In this document: positions 45,891-53,315 of the stretch, one piece after another
Layout of the letters: every line of letters begins with the position of its first letter
How positions within the stretch are numbered: the first letter of the stretch is position 1
NCBI GenBank assembly: GCA_009838975.1
Contig: VXQO01000026.1
Location: 1 to 53,315 of the forward strand
Source: Gemmatimonadota bacterium
GTDB taxonomy: Bacteria; Gemmatimonadota; Gemmatimonadetes; Longimicrobiales; Gaopeijiaceae
Reading direction: 5' to 3'
Length of the DNA: 53,315 nt
Translations under genes and position numbers: made by a program
The notes under the pieces: model-generated
Database searches by the model: none
Told to the model about the DNA's origin: nothing
What the model saw: only the letters and a program-made list of their open reading frames with translations

Positions 45891-46871
45891 CCCGTCAAGG
45901 TCGGAAGCACCTCCGAGCGCGCCCTCCCCCCTCCGCGTCAGCACCAGCACGATCCACCCGAGCGCGGCCGGGAGGTGGAAGGTGTAGAAGCGCCACCAGA
46001 ACGCGAACGCGCCCACCTGCGCGGCGGGCAGATGGTCTCCCACCATGGTGACGAATCCGGCTTCGATGAGGCCCGCGCCGCCGGGCGCCGGGATGAGGGA
46101 GCCGCCGTAGATCAGGAAGAACGGCCAGGCCACGAGCGCTTCGGGGCTGGCGAGAACGGTCGCTGGGCCGGCCAGCGCGGGCAGCACCAGAAGGCGCGCG
46201 GCGATGTGCCCGACCGTGGCGAAGGCCAGCAGGGCGAGGGGCAGCGCCCGTATGTGCTGCAGCGCCCCCGCGGCTTCGCGGAAGTCGGCGGCGACCCGCA
46301 CGATGCGCTCCCACCGCGCGCCGTGCACGCCAAAGCGCTGCAGGAAGCGGGGGGCGGTTGCGTCGTGCGATGGCGCGAGCCGGACCGCAAGGCCGACGAC
46401 CGTCAGGGCGACCAGCGACCAGGCGAGCGGCCCGGACAGTGCCGCGAGCGGTACCTCGAGAGTCAGCGCCAGAACCACGGCGCAGACGGGGAGCAGGGCC
46501 GCCTCTGCCAGCGCCTCGCCGACCAGGAGCGCGCCGATGTGGCCGCCGCGAACACCCCGCCGGTGGAGGATGAGCGCCTTGCAGGGGTCCGCGCCGGAGC
46601 GACCCGGAGTAACCGCCCCGCCGCCGTCCCCGGCCAGCTGCGAGAGCGTCGAGGTGGCGAGCGGGACCGGGAAGCCCATGACGGCGGCGAGGACGACAAA
46701 GCGGACTCCGCGGAGCGTGGCCTCGGCCAGCATGGTCGCCAGTGCCGCCATGTGATTGCCGAGCGGCAGGGCGAGGAGCGCGTCGGCCGCCTGTCCGTTC
46801 CTGGTCAGCACGACGACCGTCGCCACGACGACCCCGGCCAGGCTGAGCGCGACAAAGAGCCGGCGGATCAA
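45885..46871 (-). CDS. Flippase-like integral membrane protein (UPF0104/LPG synthase TM family)
   Basis: This 328-residue protein has about eight hydrophobic segments and the family motifs GDGGGAVTPGRSGADPCKALIL (about 83-105) and GGSLIPAPGGAGLIEAGF (about 260-277). Members resemble the MprF/AglD membrane half and are thought to move lipids or lipid-linked sugars. No soluble synthase domain is fused. TTG 46871 is chosen (GGAGG about ten bases upstream). It lies right next to the toxin-antitoxin operator on the same strand, and its terminal bases overlap that palindrome by six. It is divergent from the S12 hydrolase gene; the 232-base gap has a short palindrome ATCGT-A-ACGAT (46975-46985). Confidence 0.8.
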   Translation of the reverse strand: MIRRLFVALSLAGVVVATVVVLTRNGQAADALLALPLGNHMAALATMLAEATLRGVRFVVLAAVMGFPVPLATSTLSQLAGDGGGAVTPGRSGADPCKALILHRRGVRGGHIGALLVGEALAEAALLPVCAVVLALTLEVPLAALSGPLAWSLVALTVVGLAVRLAPSHDATAPRFLQRFGVHGARWERIVRVAADFREAAGALQHIRALPLALLAFATVGHIAARLLVLPALAGPATVLASPEALVAWPFFLIYGGSLIPAPGGAGLIEAGFVTMVGDHLPAAQVGAFAFWWRFYTFHLPAALGWIVLVLTRRGEGALGGASDLDGM

Positions 46872-47103
46872 GAGCGCGATGCCTCCGCCAGGAACGACGT
46901 GAGGTCAATTGCCGAGAGAGAGGGGGCAGGCATTCGGGAACGATATCGCAAGAGTGTGGCGGGCGGGGTGTCGAATCGTAACGATCCGCCCTGCGCCGGT
47001 TGGCGGCGAGGTGGCGCGCGACCTATTCTGGCAGTCCCGGCGCGTTGGCGCAGTACGGCGCTGGCTGCGCGTCTGTTCCCCGGCGGCAACCCAGGACAAT
47101 GCC

Positions 47104-48585
47104 ATGACCACGACCCGGAGAGACTTCCTCAAGAGCGCGGCGCTCGCGGCGACTGTACCGACGTTGGCGAGTGCGGCAGCGTGCGCCCCGGACTCGCCGG
47201 CGGGACCCGGTGCGCGGCAGGGCACGTCTTCGCTCCAGGCCGACCTCGAAGAGGCACTCGCCCGCCACCGGGTGGTCGGCGCCAGCGCGGCGGTGTTCGC
47301 GAACGGCGAGATCCTCACCGCGGCTGCCGGACTGGTGAACGTGAACACCGGCGTCAAGATGACGCCCGATACCGTCATGCATATCGGGTCGATCACCAAG
47401 GTCTTCAACACGACGCTGCTCATGCAGATGGTGGACGACGGTCTGGTCGACCTTTCGGCGCCCGTGTCGACCTATCTGCCCGAATTGCGCATCGCGGATC
47501 CCGATCACCTCGCGCGCATCACGGTCGGGATGCTGGTCAACCACACCAGCGGGATCGACGGCGAGATGGTGCCGGAGCAGGGCCACGACGAGGAGACCAT
47601 CGAGAAGGCGATCCCACGCTTCGCCAACATGGGCAAGATCCACGAACCCGGCGCCGACACGTCCTACTGCAATACGGCCACGGTGATCGCGGGCTACCTG
47701 TGCCAGAGGATCCGCGGCCGCAGCTGGTACGACCTGATGAAGGAGCGGATCTTCCAGCCGCTGGGCCTGGAGCACTCCGCCGTCCTGCCCGAGGACGCCC
47801 TGCTGCACCGGGCCAGTGTCGGCCACTTCACGAGCCCCGAGACCGGCGAGCCCGTCCGGACTTCATTCGCCTTTCTTCCGATCAGCTTCGCGCCGGCAGG
47901 GGCGACGACAATGATGTCGCCTGCCGACCTTGTCACCTTCGCGGCCGCGCACATGGCCGACGGCACCGGGCTGAACGGAACTGCGATCCTCTCGCCCGAG
48001 AGCGCACGTGCGATGCGGACCGAAACCACCAGGGGACGCGGAGAGGGCTCGCCGGTCGCGTTCGGCCTGGGCTGGATGCTCTCCGAGGGCGGCTTCGTGT
48101 CGCACGGGGGCGGCGGGCCCGGCATTCTGGCTACGCTGATCGCGCACCCCGGTAGCAACGTCGCGGTCGCGGTGGCGGCCAACTCGTCGCACGGCGGCGG
48201 ATTGACCGGCGAGCTTGCCAACAAGTGGATGGAGGAGGCCGCCGGAGTCGCGCCGCCGGCGCCGGTGGTCAGGCCCATCGTCGACGCCGAGGTCGACGTC
48301 GCGCGCTACGCGGGCCGCTACGAGAACATCGCCCAGATCTACGAGATCGTGGAGATGGAAGGCGGGATTGGCGTCTCGCTGTGGGCGAAATTCCCTTTCT
48401 ACGACGACACGCCGATGGAGCCCACCCCGCCGATCGCTCTCCGGCCGGTAGGCAACGACGCCTTCACCTTCCCCGACGCCGAAGGAAACGCCACCGCGGC
48501 GATCATGAGCTTCCTCGACCCGCGTCCGGATGGGCGCATGAGCTATATCGCGCAGGGCGCCCGCATGGTGCCAAGAGTCGACTGA
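47104..48585 (+). CDS. Serine hydrolase, beta-lactamase/S12 fold, Tat-exported
   Basis: The 493-residue protein carries a Tat signal (TTRRDFLKSAAL) and a Cys27 that could be lipidated (SAAACAP). The penicillin-binding fold motifs are all present: Ser96-I-T-Lys99, Tyr188-C-Asn190 and His334-Gly-Gly336. This pattern is shared by class C beta-lactamases, D-aminopeptidases, D-Ala-D-Ala carboxypeptidases and esterases; which applies cannot be decided. A C-terminal DUF3471-like beta domain (about 395-493: DVARYAGRYENIAQIYEI) is typical of non-lactamase members. ATG 47104 is chosen over a far upstream start because it begins the Tat motif. It starts a plus-strand group of four hydrolase genes. Confidence 0.9.
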   Translation: MTTTRRDFLKSAALAATVPTLASAAACAPDSPAGPGARQGTSSLQADLEEALARHRVVGASAAVFANGEILTAAAGLVNVNTGVKMTPDTVMHIGSITKVFNTTLLMQMVDDGLVDLSAPVSTYLPELRIADPDHLARITVGMLVNHTSGIDGEMVPEQGHDEETIEKAIPRFANMGKIHEPGADTSYCNTATVIAGYLCQRIRGRSWYDLMKERIFQPLGLEHSAVLPEDALLHRASVGHFTSPETGEPVRTSFAFLPISFAPAGATTMMSPADLVTFAAAHMADGTGLNGTAILSPESARAMRTETTRGRGEGSPVAFGLGWMLSEGGFVSHGGGGPGILATLIAHPGSNVAVAVAANSSHGGGLTGELANKWMEEAAGVAPPAPVVRPIVDAEVDVARYAGRYENIAQIYEIVEMEGGIGVSLWAKFPFYDDTPMEPTPPIALRPVGNDAFTFPDAEGNATAAIMSFLDPRPDGRMSYIAQGARMVPRVD

Positions 48586-48615
48586 GACATTACCGAAGGA
48601 CCAAAGGAGTCAGTC

Positions 48616-50046
48616 ATGTCCACCCACCGAGCCAATTCAGCCACGACAGCCGCGCTTGCCCTGTTGCTCACCGCCGCGCTCGCCCCGGCCGCCGCGGCCC
48701 AGACGGTTGCGATCACCGGCGGCACCGTGATCGACGGCACGGGTGCCGCACCGATCGAAGACGGCGTGGTCGTGTTCGCCGACGGGCGCATCACCGCGGC
48801 CGGGCCCGCCGCCTCGACCCCTGTCCCCGCGGCCGCGGCCACGATCGATGCCGGGGGCAAGTACGTCATCCCCGGGCTGATGGACGGCAACCTTCATCTC
48901 TTCCTCAACCTCGACCTCGAGACCCTCATCCTGCATGAGCACCGGCTCCACGAGATCGTGCTAGAGGCGGCCCAAATCACCCTGAAGACCGGGCAAACGA
49001 CCGTCTTCGACACCTGGGGACCGCGCGCGGCACTCGGGAAGGCGCGCGACATGATCAACGCCGGCGAGGCGCCGGGGAGCCGGATCTACATGGCCGGCAA
49101 CATCATCGGTTTCAGTGGTCCGCTGGGGCCGGACTTCCGCGAGTCGCACGCGCCGTACGTAAGCCAGGCGTTCGTCAAGCGCATCAACGAGGCGTGGGAG
49201 GAGAACACCGGGCGCGAACTGCTGTGGATGACCCCTGATTCGGTCGCCGACGTGATCCGCAACTATACGACGCTGGGGATGGACTTCCTGAAATACGGCG
49301 CCAGCGGGCATGTCGACATGAACCTGATCTCGTTTTCGGAGCGGGTGCAGCGGGTGATCGTCGAGGAGGGCCACCGCGCGGGGATGACCGTGCAGACCCA
49401 CACGACCTCGGTTGAGAGCTTCGACATGGCGATCGAGGCGGGGGTCGACATCATCACGCACTGCGGGATCTCCGGGCCCGAGATTCCGATCCCGATGGAA
49501 TCGATCCAGAAGATGGTCGACCGCGGGATCGCGTGCTCGGTGCTGCCGATCACGCAGCGTCGCATGGACGCGCTCGAGGCGCACAACCCGTCGGGGACTC
49601 TGACGCCCTACATGAAGATCGGCGCGATCAACCGGGCCAACATGATCAAGGCCGGCGCGAAGCTGCTGATGTCCACCGATGCCGGGATCGAGAACCCGGT
49701 GCTCCGAGCCGAGTCGCCCACGCTCGCTTCCGACACGATCGATCCGCGCGTCAAGCTCGGTGAGGGTCACTTCAACGCACTGGTCGCCCTTGAGGAGCTG
49801 GGGATGGACCCGATGGAGGTGCTCAAGTCGACCACAAGCAATGTGGCGAGCGCCTACCGCCTCGAAGACGAGATCGGGACGCTGCAGCCGGGCAGGTGGG
49901 CCGACATCGTGATCCTCGACGCCAACCCGCTTGAGAGCGCCCACAACTACCGGACGATTCACATGGTGATCAAGGAGGGTGTGAAGGTTGACCTCGACGC
50001 GCTGCCGGTCGGGCCACTGATCAGCTCGATGAAGGTGGCACGGTGA
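48616..50046 (+). CDS. Secreted amidohydrolase (HxH motif altered to NxH)
   Basis: This 476-residue protein has a signal peptide (cleavage near AAAAQT, residue 29) and the amidohydrolase layout. A small beta domain with AITGGTVIDGTG is followed by a TIM barrel with Lys226 (FLKYGASGH), His262 (QTHTT), His282 (ITHCG) and Asp355 (STDAG). A C-terminal beta segment closes it (GTLQPGRWADIVILD). The first metal motif, usually DxHxH, reads D-G-N-L-H (90-94), so the first His is replaced by Asn92. Many exported homologues are imidazolonepropionase/prolidase-like, but the substrate is unknown. It follows the S12 gene by 30 bases; its stop overlaps the GTG of the next gene. Confidence 0.9.
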   Translation: MSTHRANSATTAALALLLTAALAPAAAAQTVAITGGTVIDGTGAAPIEDGVVVFADGRITAAGPAASTPVPAAAATIDAGGKYVIPGLMDGNLHLFLNLDLETLILHEHRLHEIVLEAAQITLKTGQTTVFDTWGPRAALGKARDMINAGEAPGSRIYMAGNIIGFSGPLGPDFRESHAPYVSQAFVKRINEAWEENTGRELLWMTPDSVADVIRNYTTLGMDFLKYGASGHVDMNLISFSERVQRVIVEEGHRAGMTVQTHTTSVESFDMAIEAGVDIITHCGISGPEIPIPMESIQKMVDRGIACSVLPITQRRMDALEAHNPSGTLTPYMKIGAINRANMIKAGAKLLMSTDAGIENPVLRAESPTLASDTIDPRVKLGEGHFNALVALEELGMDPMEVLKSTTSNVASAYRLEDEIGTLQPGRWADIVILDANPLESAHNYRTIHMVIKEGVKVDLDALPVGPLISSMKVAR

Positions 50047-51866
50047 CGGGGAGAGGTTCGCCGCATCGCGCGGCCGCCATCCTGGCCGGGCTCCTCGTTG
50101 CCTGCGATCCCGCCGCGGAGAGCGCACCTGGACCGGACGTCGCCGCCCACTACATCGCCGCCGAGGACGGCACCCGTCTCGCTGCCGACGTCTACCTCCC
50201 GGCGGAGGACCACGAGCCGCCGTATCCCGCCCTCCTCACGCTGACACGTTATCGCCGCGGGCTGCAGGACCCCGAGACGGGCGAGCGCATCAACACCCTG
50301 TCTGGCCTGGATAGCCATTTCCTCGCCCACGGCTATGCGCTGGTCAAGGTGGATGCACGGGGCAGCGGGGCCTCGTTCGGCACGCGGCCCGTGGAGTACG
50401 GACGCCAGGAGGTTCTCGACGCGTACGACGTGGTGGACTGGGTGGTGGCCCGCGAATGGTCGGACGGGACCGTGGGTGCCTACGGGACCTCATATACCGG
50501 CACCACCGCCGAACTGCTCGCCGCCGTGAACCACCCGGCGGTCAAGGCCGTCATTCCGGGATGGTCGGACTTCGACGCCTATCCCAGCCCGATCCGTCCC
50601 TATGGTCTGCTGGCGCGGGGCTTCATCGAGACCTGGGGCGACCTGGTCGGTCAGATGGACGACAACGACGTGGAAGCGATGGGCGTCAGCGTGGCGCGTG
50701 TCGACGAAGACCAGGACGGCTCGCTGCTTGCGGCGGCCGTGGCGGAGCACGCGGCCAACCCCGACGTGTTCCAGGCGGTGCTGGCCACGGAATACCGCGA
50801 CGACGTGGTCGGGGGGGACCAGACCTGGGCCGAGATCGGTCCGATCCACTGGAAGGCCGAGATCGAGGCGTCGGGCGTACCGATGCTGGTCCTGGTCAGC
50901 TGGCTGGACGCGGGCACAGCCGACGGGACGCTGCTGCGCTTCCGGCACTTCTCCAACCCCCAGAAGGTGCTCGTCCTGGCCTCCACGCACGGCGGCGGCT
51001 ACAGCGCCAGCCCCTATTCCGTCGGTGCAGCGCCTCTTCCGCCCCAACCGTCGGTGGACGAGCAGATGGAAATGCGGCGCCTCTTCTTCGACCACCACCT
51101 GAAGGGCGCCGACAACGGCGTCGACGAGTGGCCGGCCATGCGCTTCTTCAACCTGGGCGAGGAAACGTATCACGACACCGAGGTCTGGCCGCCGCCGGGT
51201 ACCACGACCACGACGTTCCACATGGACTCGGGCGCCCGCCTGACCGGAGATTCGGACGCCGTGACGGCTGGCAGCGACGACTATGCCGTCGATCCTGACG
51301 TGACGACCGGCCCCGACAACCGCTGGGCGGCCCAGATGGGCACCCCGATCCTCAACCTTGACGACCGCGCCGCCACGGACGCCCGCATGCTCACCTACAC
51401 CACCGAGCCGCTCGAATCCGACCTGCAGATCGCCGGCTACCCCGTGATCACGCTGAGCCTCGCGTCGGACCGCGAGGACGGCGCGCTCTTCGTCTACCTC
51501 GAGGATGTCGATCCGGAGGGCCGGAGCCGCTACGTAACCGAGGGCGGGTCGCGGCTCATCCACCGCCAAACCGTGCCCAGCCCGTATTTCGAGGGCGAGG
51601 AGCCTTACCACTCGTTCGCGCGTGCCGACGCCGAGCCCATGCCGCCCGGCGAGGCCGTGACGGTCAGCTTCCGGCTCTGGCCCATCGCCGCACTGGTCCG
51701 CGCGGGGCACCGGATCCGCGTTGCGATTGCGGGTGCCGATGCCGGCATGTTCGACCCCGTGCCTGCCGATGGCGACGCCACTCTCACGGTATACCGCGGC
51801 GGTGCGGACGGGTCGCGTATCGAACTGCCGGTGGTGGAAGGCGGACTTCGCGGAGGTTCGCAGTGA
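50043..51866 (+). CDS. CocE/NonD (S15)-family hydrolase lipoprotein
   Basis: The 607-residue lipoprotein (LLVAC, Cys21) belongs to the X-Pro dipeptidyl peptidase S15/CocE group, which includes cocaine esterase and alpha-amino-ester hydrolases. The catalytic triad is visible: Ser150 (AYGTSYTG), Asp289 (SWLDAG) and His316 (STHGGG). The oxyanion region is around YRRGL and VDARGSGAS. The C-terminal jelly-roll domain (about 380-600) ends RIRVAIAGADAGMFD, as in the family. The substrate could be an ester, amide or X-Pro peptide. The GTG start overlaps the amidohydrolase stop, and its TGA overlaps the GTG of the M19 gene, so translation is coupled. Confidence 0.92.
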   Translation: MTGRGSPHRAAAILAGLLVACDPAAESAPGPDVAAHYIAAEDGTRLAADVYLPAEDHEPPYPALLTLTRYRRGLQDPETGERINTLSGLDSHFLAHGYALVKVDARGSGASFGTRPVEYGRQEVLDAYDVVDWVVAREWSDGTVGAYGTSYTGTTAELLAAVNHPAVKAVIPGWSDFDAYPSPIRPYGLLARGFIETWGDLVGQMDDNDVEAMGVSVARVDEDQDGSLLAAAVAEHAANPDVFQAVLATEYRDDVVGGDQTWAEIGPIHWKAEIEASGVPMLVLVSWLDAGTADGTLLRFRHFSNPQKVLVLASTHGGGYSASPYSVGAAPLPPQPSVDEQMEMRRLFFDHHLKGADNGVDEWPAMRFFNLGEETYHDTEVWPPPGTTTTTFHMDSGARLTGDSDAVTAGSDDYAVDPDVTTGPDNRWAAQMGTPILNLDDRAATDARMLTYTTEPLESDLQIAGYPVITLSLASDREDGALFVYLEDVDPEGRSRYVTEGGSRLIHRQTVPSPYFEGEEPYHSFARADAEPMPPGEAVTVSFRLWPIAALVRAGHRIRVAIAGADAGMFDPVPADGDATLTVYRGGADGSRIELPVVEGGLRGGSQ

Positions 51867-52966
51867 CGCCGCAGGGTCGTGCCGACGACCTCCACCGCCG
51901 CGCCATCGTCGTCGACGGCCACAGCGACATCCTGATCCCCATCACCGAGGGCAAGATGAGCCTCGGCGACCGCGTCGAGGTGCCCGGTCTCGACTGGGAG
52001 CCGCCGCCGGGGCTGGAGCACAACCCTCTGGTCCGTTTCGGCATGGGCGCCCACACGGTCTGGTTCGGCCCCATGGGCCAGTACGACCTGCCGCGCTGGC
52101 GGGAGGGCGGCGTCACCGCCCAGCTGTGCGCGATCTACCTGGACGACGACTGGTTGCGCGACCCCGTACGGCGAGGCATGGAAATGGTGTGGAATCTGCA
52201 TGAGCAGGTCGACCGCCACGACGACCTCGTGCTCGCCACGACGGTCGGCGACATCCGCCGCGCCAAGGCGGAGGGAAGGGTCGCGCTGGTCCTCACCTTC
52301 GAGGGGTGCGAGGCCCTGGGCACCGACCCGCGCTTCCTCGACCTGTACTACCGCCTCGGCTTGCGCTCCGGGAGCCTGACGCACACTCGCCGCAACATCT
52401 TCGCCGACGGCTGCTGGGCGGCGGACCGGCGCGGCGGCCTGACCACGCTCGGCAAGGAAGTCGTCCGGCGCATGGACGCACTCGGGATCGTGATCGACCT
52501 GGTGCACATCGGCGAGGTCGGCTTCAGCGAGATTCTCGAACTCACCCGCAATCCCGTCATTCTCTCGCACACCACGCCCACCATGTTCCCCGACACGGCG
52601 CCCGAGGCGCAGGACCTGCTGGACGGCAAGCTGCCCCGCCCCCGGCTCGAGCTGCCCCGCGACCGCTGGATGCTGGATGCTTTGGCCGCCAACGGCGGCG
52701 TCCTGGGCCTCATCCACGTGGCGCACCGCGACCTGGACAGCGTGGTGCGGGACATCGAGACCGCGCTGGACGTGATGGGACCCGACCACATCGGGCTGGG
52801 CAGCGACCACTACGGCAGGGAGATGGCCCCGACCGGCCTCGAGGACATCTCGAAGGTGCCGCGCCTGACCGAAGCGCTGGCCGCGCGTGGCCACTCGGAC
52901 GAGGTGATCCTCAAGTTCCTGGGCGAGAACTATCTGCGGGTGTTTGAGGAGGTGTGGGGGGGTTAG
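51863..52966 (+). CDS. M19-family membrane dipeptidase
   Basis: The 367-residue zinc dipeptidase of the renal dipeptidase family hydrolyses dipeptides, including those with a C-terminal D-amino acid; the mammalian enzyme also opens carbapenems. Ligands present: His20 and Asp22 (DGHSD), Glu147 (TFEGCE), His215 (DLVHIG), His236 (LSHTTP) and Asp315 (GSDHYG). No signal peptide is seen, so it may be cytoplasmic, unlike the three upstream exported hydrolases. The start overlaps the CocE stop (GTGA). Its last 56 bases are overlapped in antisense by the HNH remnant frame. The length is normal. Confidence 0.92.
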   Translation: MTPQGRADDLHRRAIVVDGHSDILIPITEGKMSLGDRVEVPGLDWEPPPGLEHNPLVRFGMGAHTVWFGPMGQYDLPRWREGGVTAQLCAIYLDDDWLRDPVRRGMEMVWNLHEQVDRHDDLVLATTVGDIRRAKAEGRVALVLTFEGCEALGTDPRFLDLYYRLGLRSGSLTHTRRNIFADGCWAADRRGGLTTLGKEVVRRMDALGIVIDLVHIGEVGFSEILELTRNPVILSHTTPTMFPDTAPEAQDLLDGKLPRPRLELPRDRWMLDALAANGGVLGLIHVAHRDLDSVVRDIETALDVMGPDHIGLGSDHYGREMAPTGLEDISKVPRLTEALAARGHSDEVILKFLGENYLRVFEEVWGG

Positions 52967-53315
52967 GTGCGTCCCCGAAGCGCCTCCTGACCCATTCGAG
53001 CATCGGTCCGCCCGGCGTGGTTTCCGCGGAACCGGGACTACTGGCCGCCGGGCTCGCCGCCGGCGGCACGCTCGCGATCGACCGGCCCCGCTTCGTGAAG
53101 AACACCGCCGTGCCGTGCCGGTCCAGCGCCATCTTCGCCCGCCCCTCGTGCACTAGCCGGTGGTGCCGCCTGCAGAGCGCCCTGGCCGCTCCCATGGTGG
53201 TTCCGCAGAAATCACCAGGGACAAATCCATGCTCGGATGGGACACACGCCGCCCCGCCCACGGTCCCGCAGAAACGCACCGCGACAACACGATGCGCAGA
53301 TGGGACACGAAGCGC
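52911..53315 (-). pseudogene. HNH-endonuclease C-terminal remnant with repeat insertion (runs off window)
   Basis: The minus-strand frame is open from the right edge to TGA at 52911. A block CRRHHRLVHEG, followed by LDRHGTAVFFTKRGR, is characteristic of the C-terminal half of the HNH motif in DUF222/HNH-type nucleases. The residues that should precede it (the first HNH histidines and Asn) are replaced by two copies of a repeat, VPS-H...FCGT. Downstream, the frame reads into the antisense of the dipeptidase and becomes Pro-rich, unlike a native tail. This fits a decayed gene hit by repeats; a living gene cannot be excluded because its 5' part is outside the window. Confidence 0.55.
53203..53315. 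repeat. 63-bp tandem direct repeat reaching the right edge
   Basis: A unit beginning CCGCAGAAA recurs exactly 63 bases later (53203 and 53266), and GATGGGACAC recurs at the same spacing (53236 and 53299). About 35 of 50 comparable bases match. The second unit is cut by the window end, so the number of copies is unknown. Two visible copies are too few and too close for a CRISPR. It overlaps the HNH remnant and keeps its frame (63 is a multiple of three). Confidence 0.7.

Noticed and set aside
45470..48155. Very long plus-strand frame across the toxin-antitoxin and flippase genes
   Set aside because: It is antisense to three genes with clear motifs and runs out of frame through the S12 hydrolase gene; composition is Arg/Gly-rich.
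53203..53315. CRISPR array
   Set aside because: Only two visible units with similarity spread across the whole 63 bp; no repeat-spacer pattern and no cas genes.

Overview
The window is about 53 kb of GC-rich bacterial chromosome with very dense genes, frequent GTG/TTG starts and many 4-base start/stop overlaps. SusC/SusD-type outer-membrane pairs, tandem S9 peptidases, a DUF5916 protein, a CocE-type lipoprotein hydrolase and secreted amidohydrolases occur beside Tat signals and ordinary Gram-negative housekeeping genes. This combination fits a Gemmatimonadota-like diderm. That is inferred from gene content; no rRNA or dnaA is present to confirm it.

Layout. (1) 0-10.3 kb is mainly housekeeping: a membrane protein, 3-hydroxyacyl-CoA dehydrogenase, rpsU, infA, ssb, enoyl-CoA hydratase, and a recF-dciA-gyrB unit. 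Inserted at 2.3-5.0 kb is a small island of unrecognised genes: a protein with a sigma-54-like helix-turn-helix, two related small proteins and a ribbon-helix-helix-like protein, around an intergenic stretch rich in inverted repeats. (2) 10.4-25.5 kb is one tightly packed plus-strand block: SusC, SusD, a second SusC closely similar to the first, a deoxyhypusine-synthase-family protein, AddB and AddA. A CRP-like palindrome lies in front of it. (3) 25.6-28.2 kb holds a secreted LamG-like protein, a GIY-YIG/DUF4357 protein with a dyad upstream, and an N-acetylmuramoyl-L-alanine amidase. (4) 28.4-39.7 kb resembles a peptide-utilisation locus. The minus strand carries SusC, SusD, a small lipoprotein and two translationally coupled S9-type proteins; a divergent DPP-IV-like S9 peptidase lies on the plus strand. 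(5) 39.6-45.2 kb, minus strand, has a DUF5916 outer-membrane protein, an M55 D-aminopeptidase-like lipoprotein and a Tat-exported metallophosphoesterase. (6) 45.2-46.9 kb has a Phd-VapC toxin-antitoxin pair with a near-perfect operator palindrome, and a flippase-like membrane protein. (7) 47.1-53.0 kb, plus strand, has an S12 beta-lactamase-fold hydrolase, an amidohydrolase, a CocE/S15 hydrolase and an M19 membrane dipeptidase, the last three chained by start/stop overlaps. The right edge holds a broken HNH-nuclease remnant and a 63-bp repeat that runs off the window.

How it may work together (inference): regions 4, 5 and 7 look like machinery for taking up and breaking down extracellular peptides. 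SusCD would import them, S9 enzymes would trim them, and M55, M19, S12 and S15 enzymes are families known to act on D-amino-acid-containing or beta-lactam-like amides. The most unusual items are the deoxyhypusine-synthase homologue coupled to AddBA, two S9 paralogues lacking the usual catalytic histidine motif, the orphan small-gene island and the repeat-bearing HNH remnant. No complete CRISPR, prophage or insertion sequence was seen, and no tRNA or rRNA gene was recognised.
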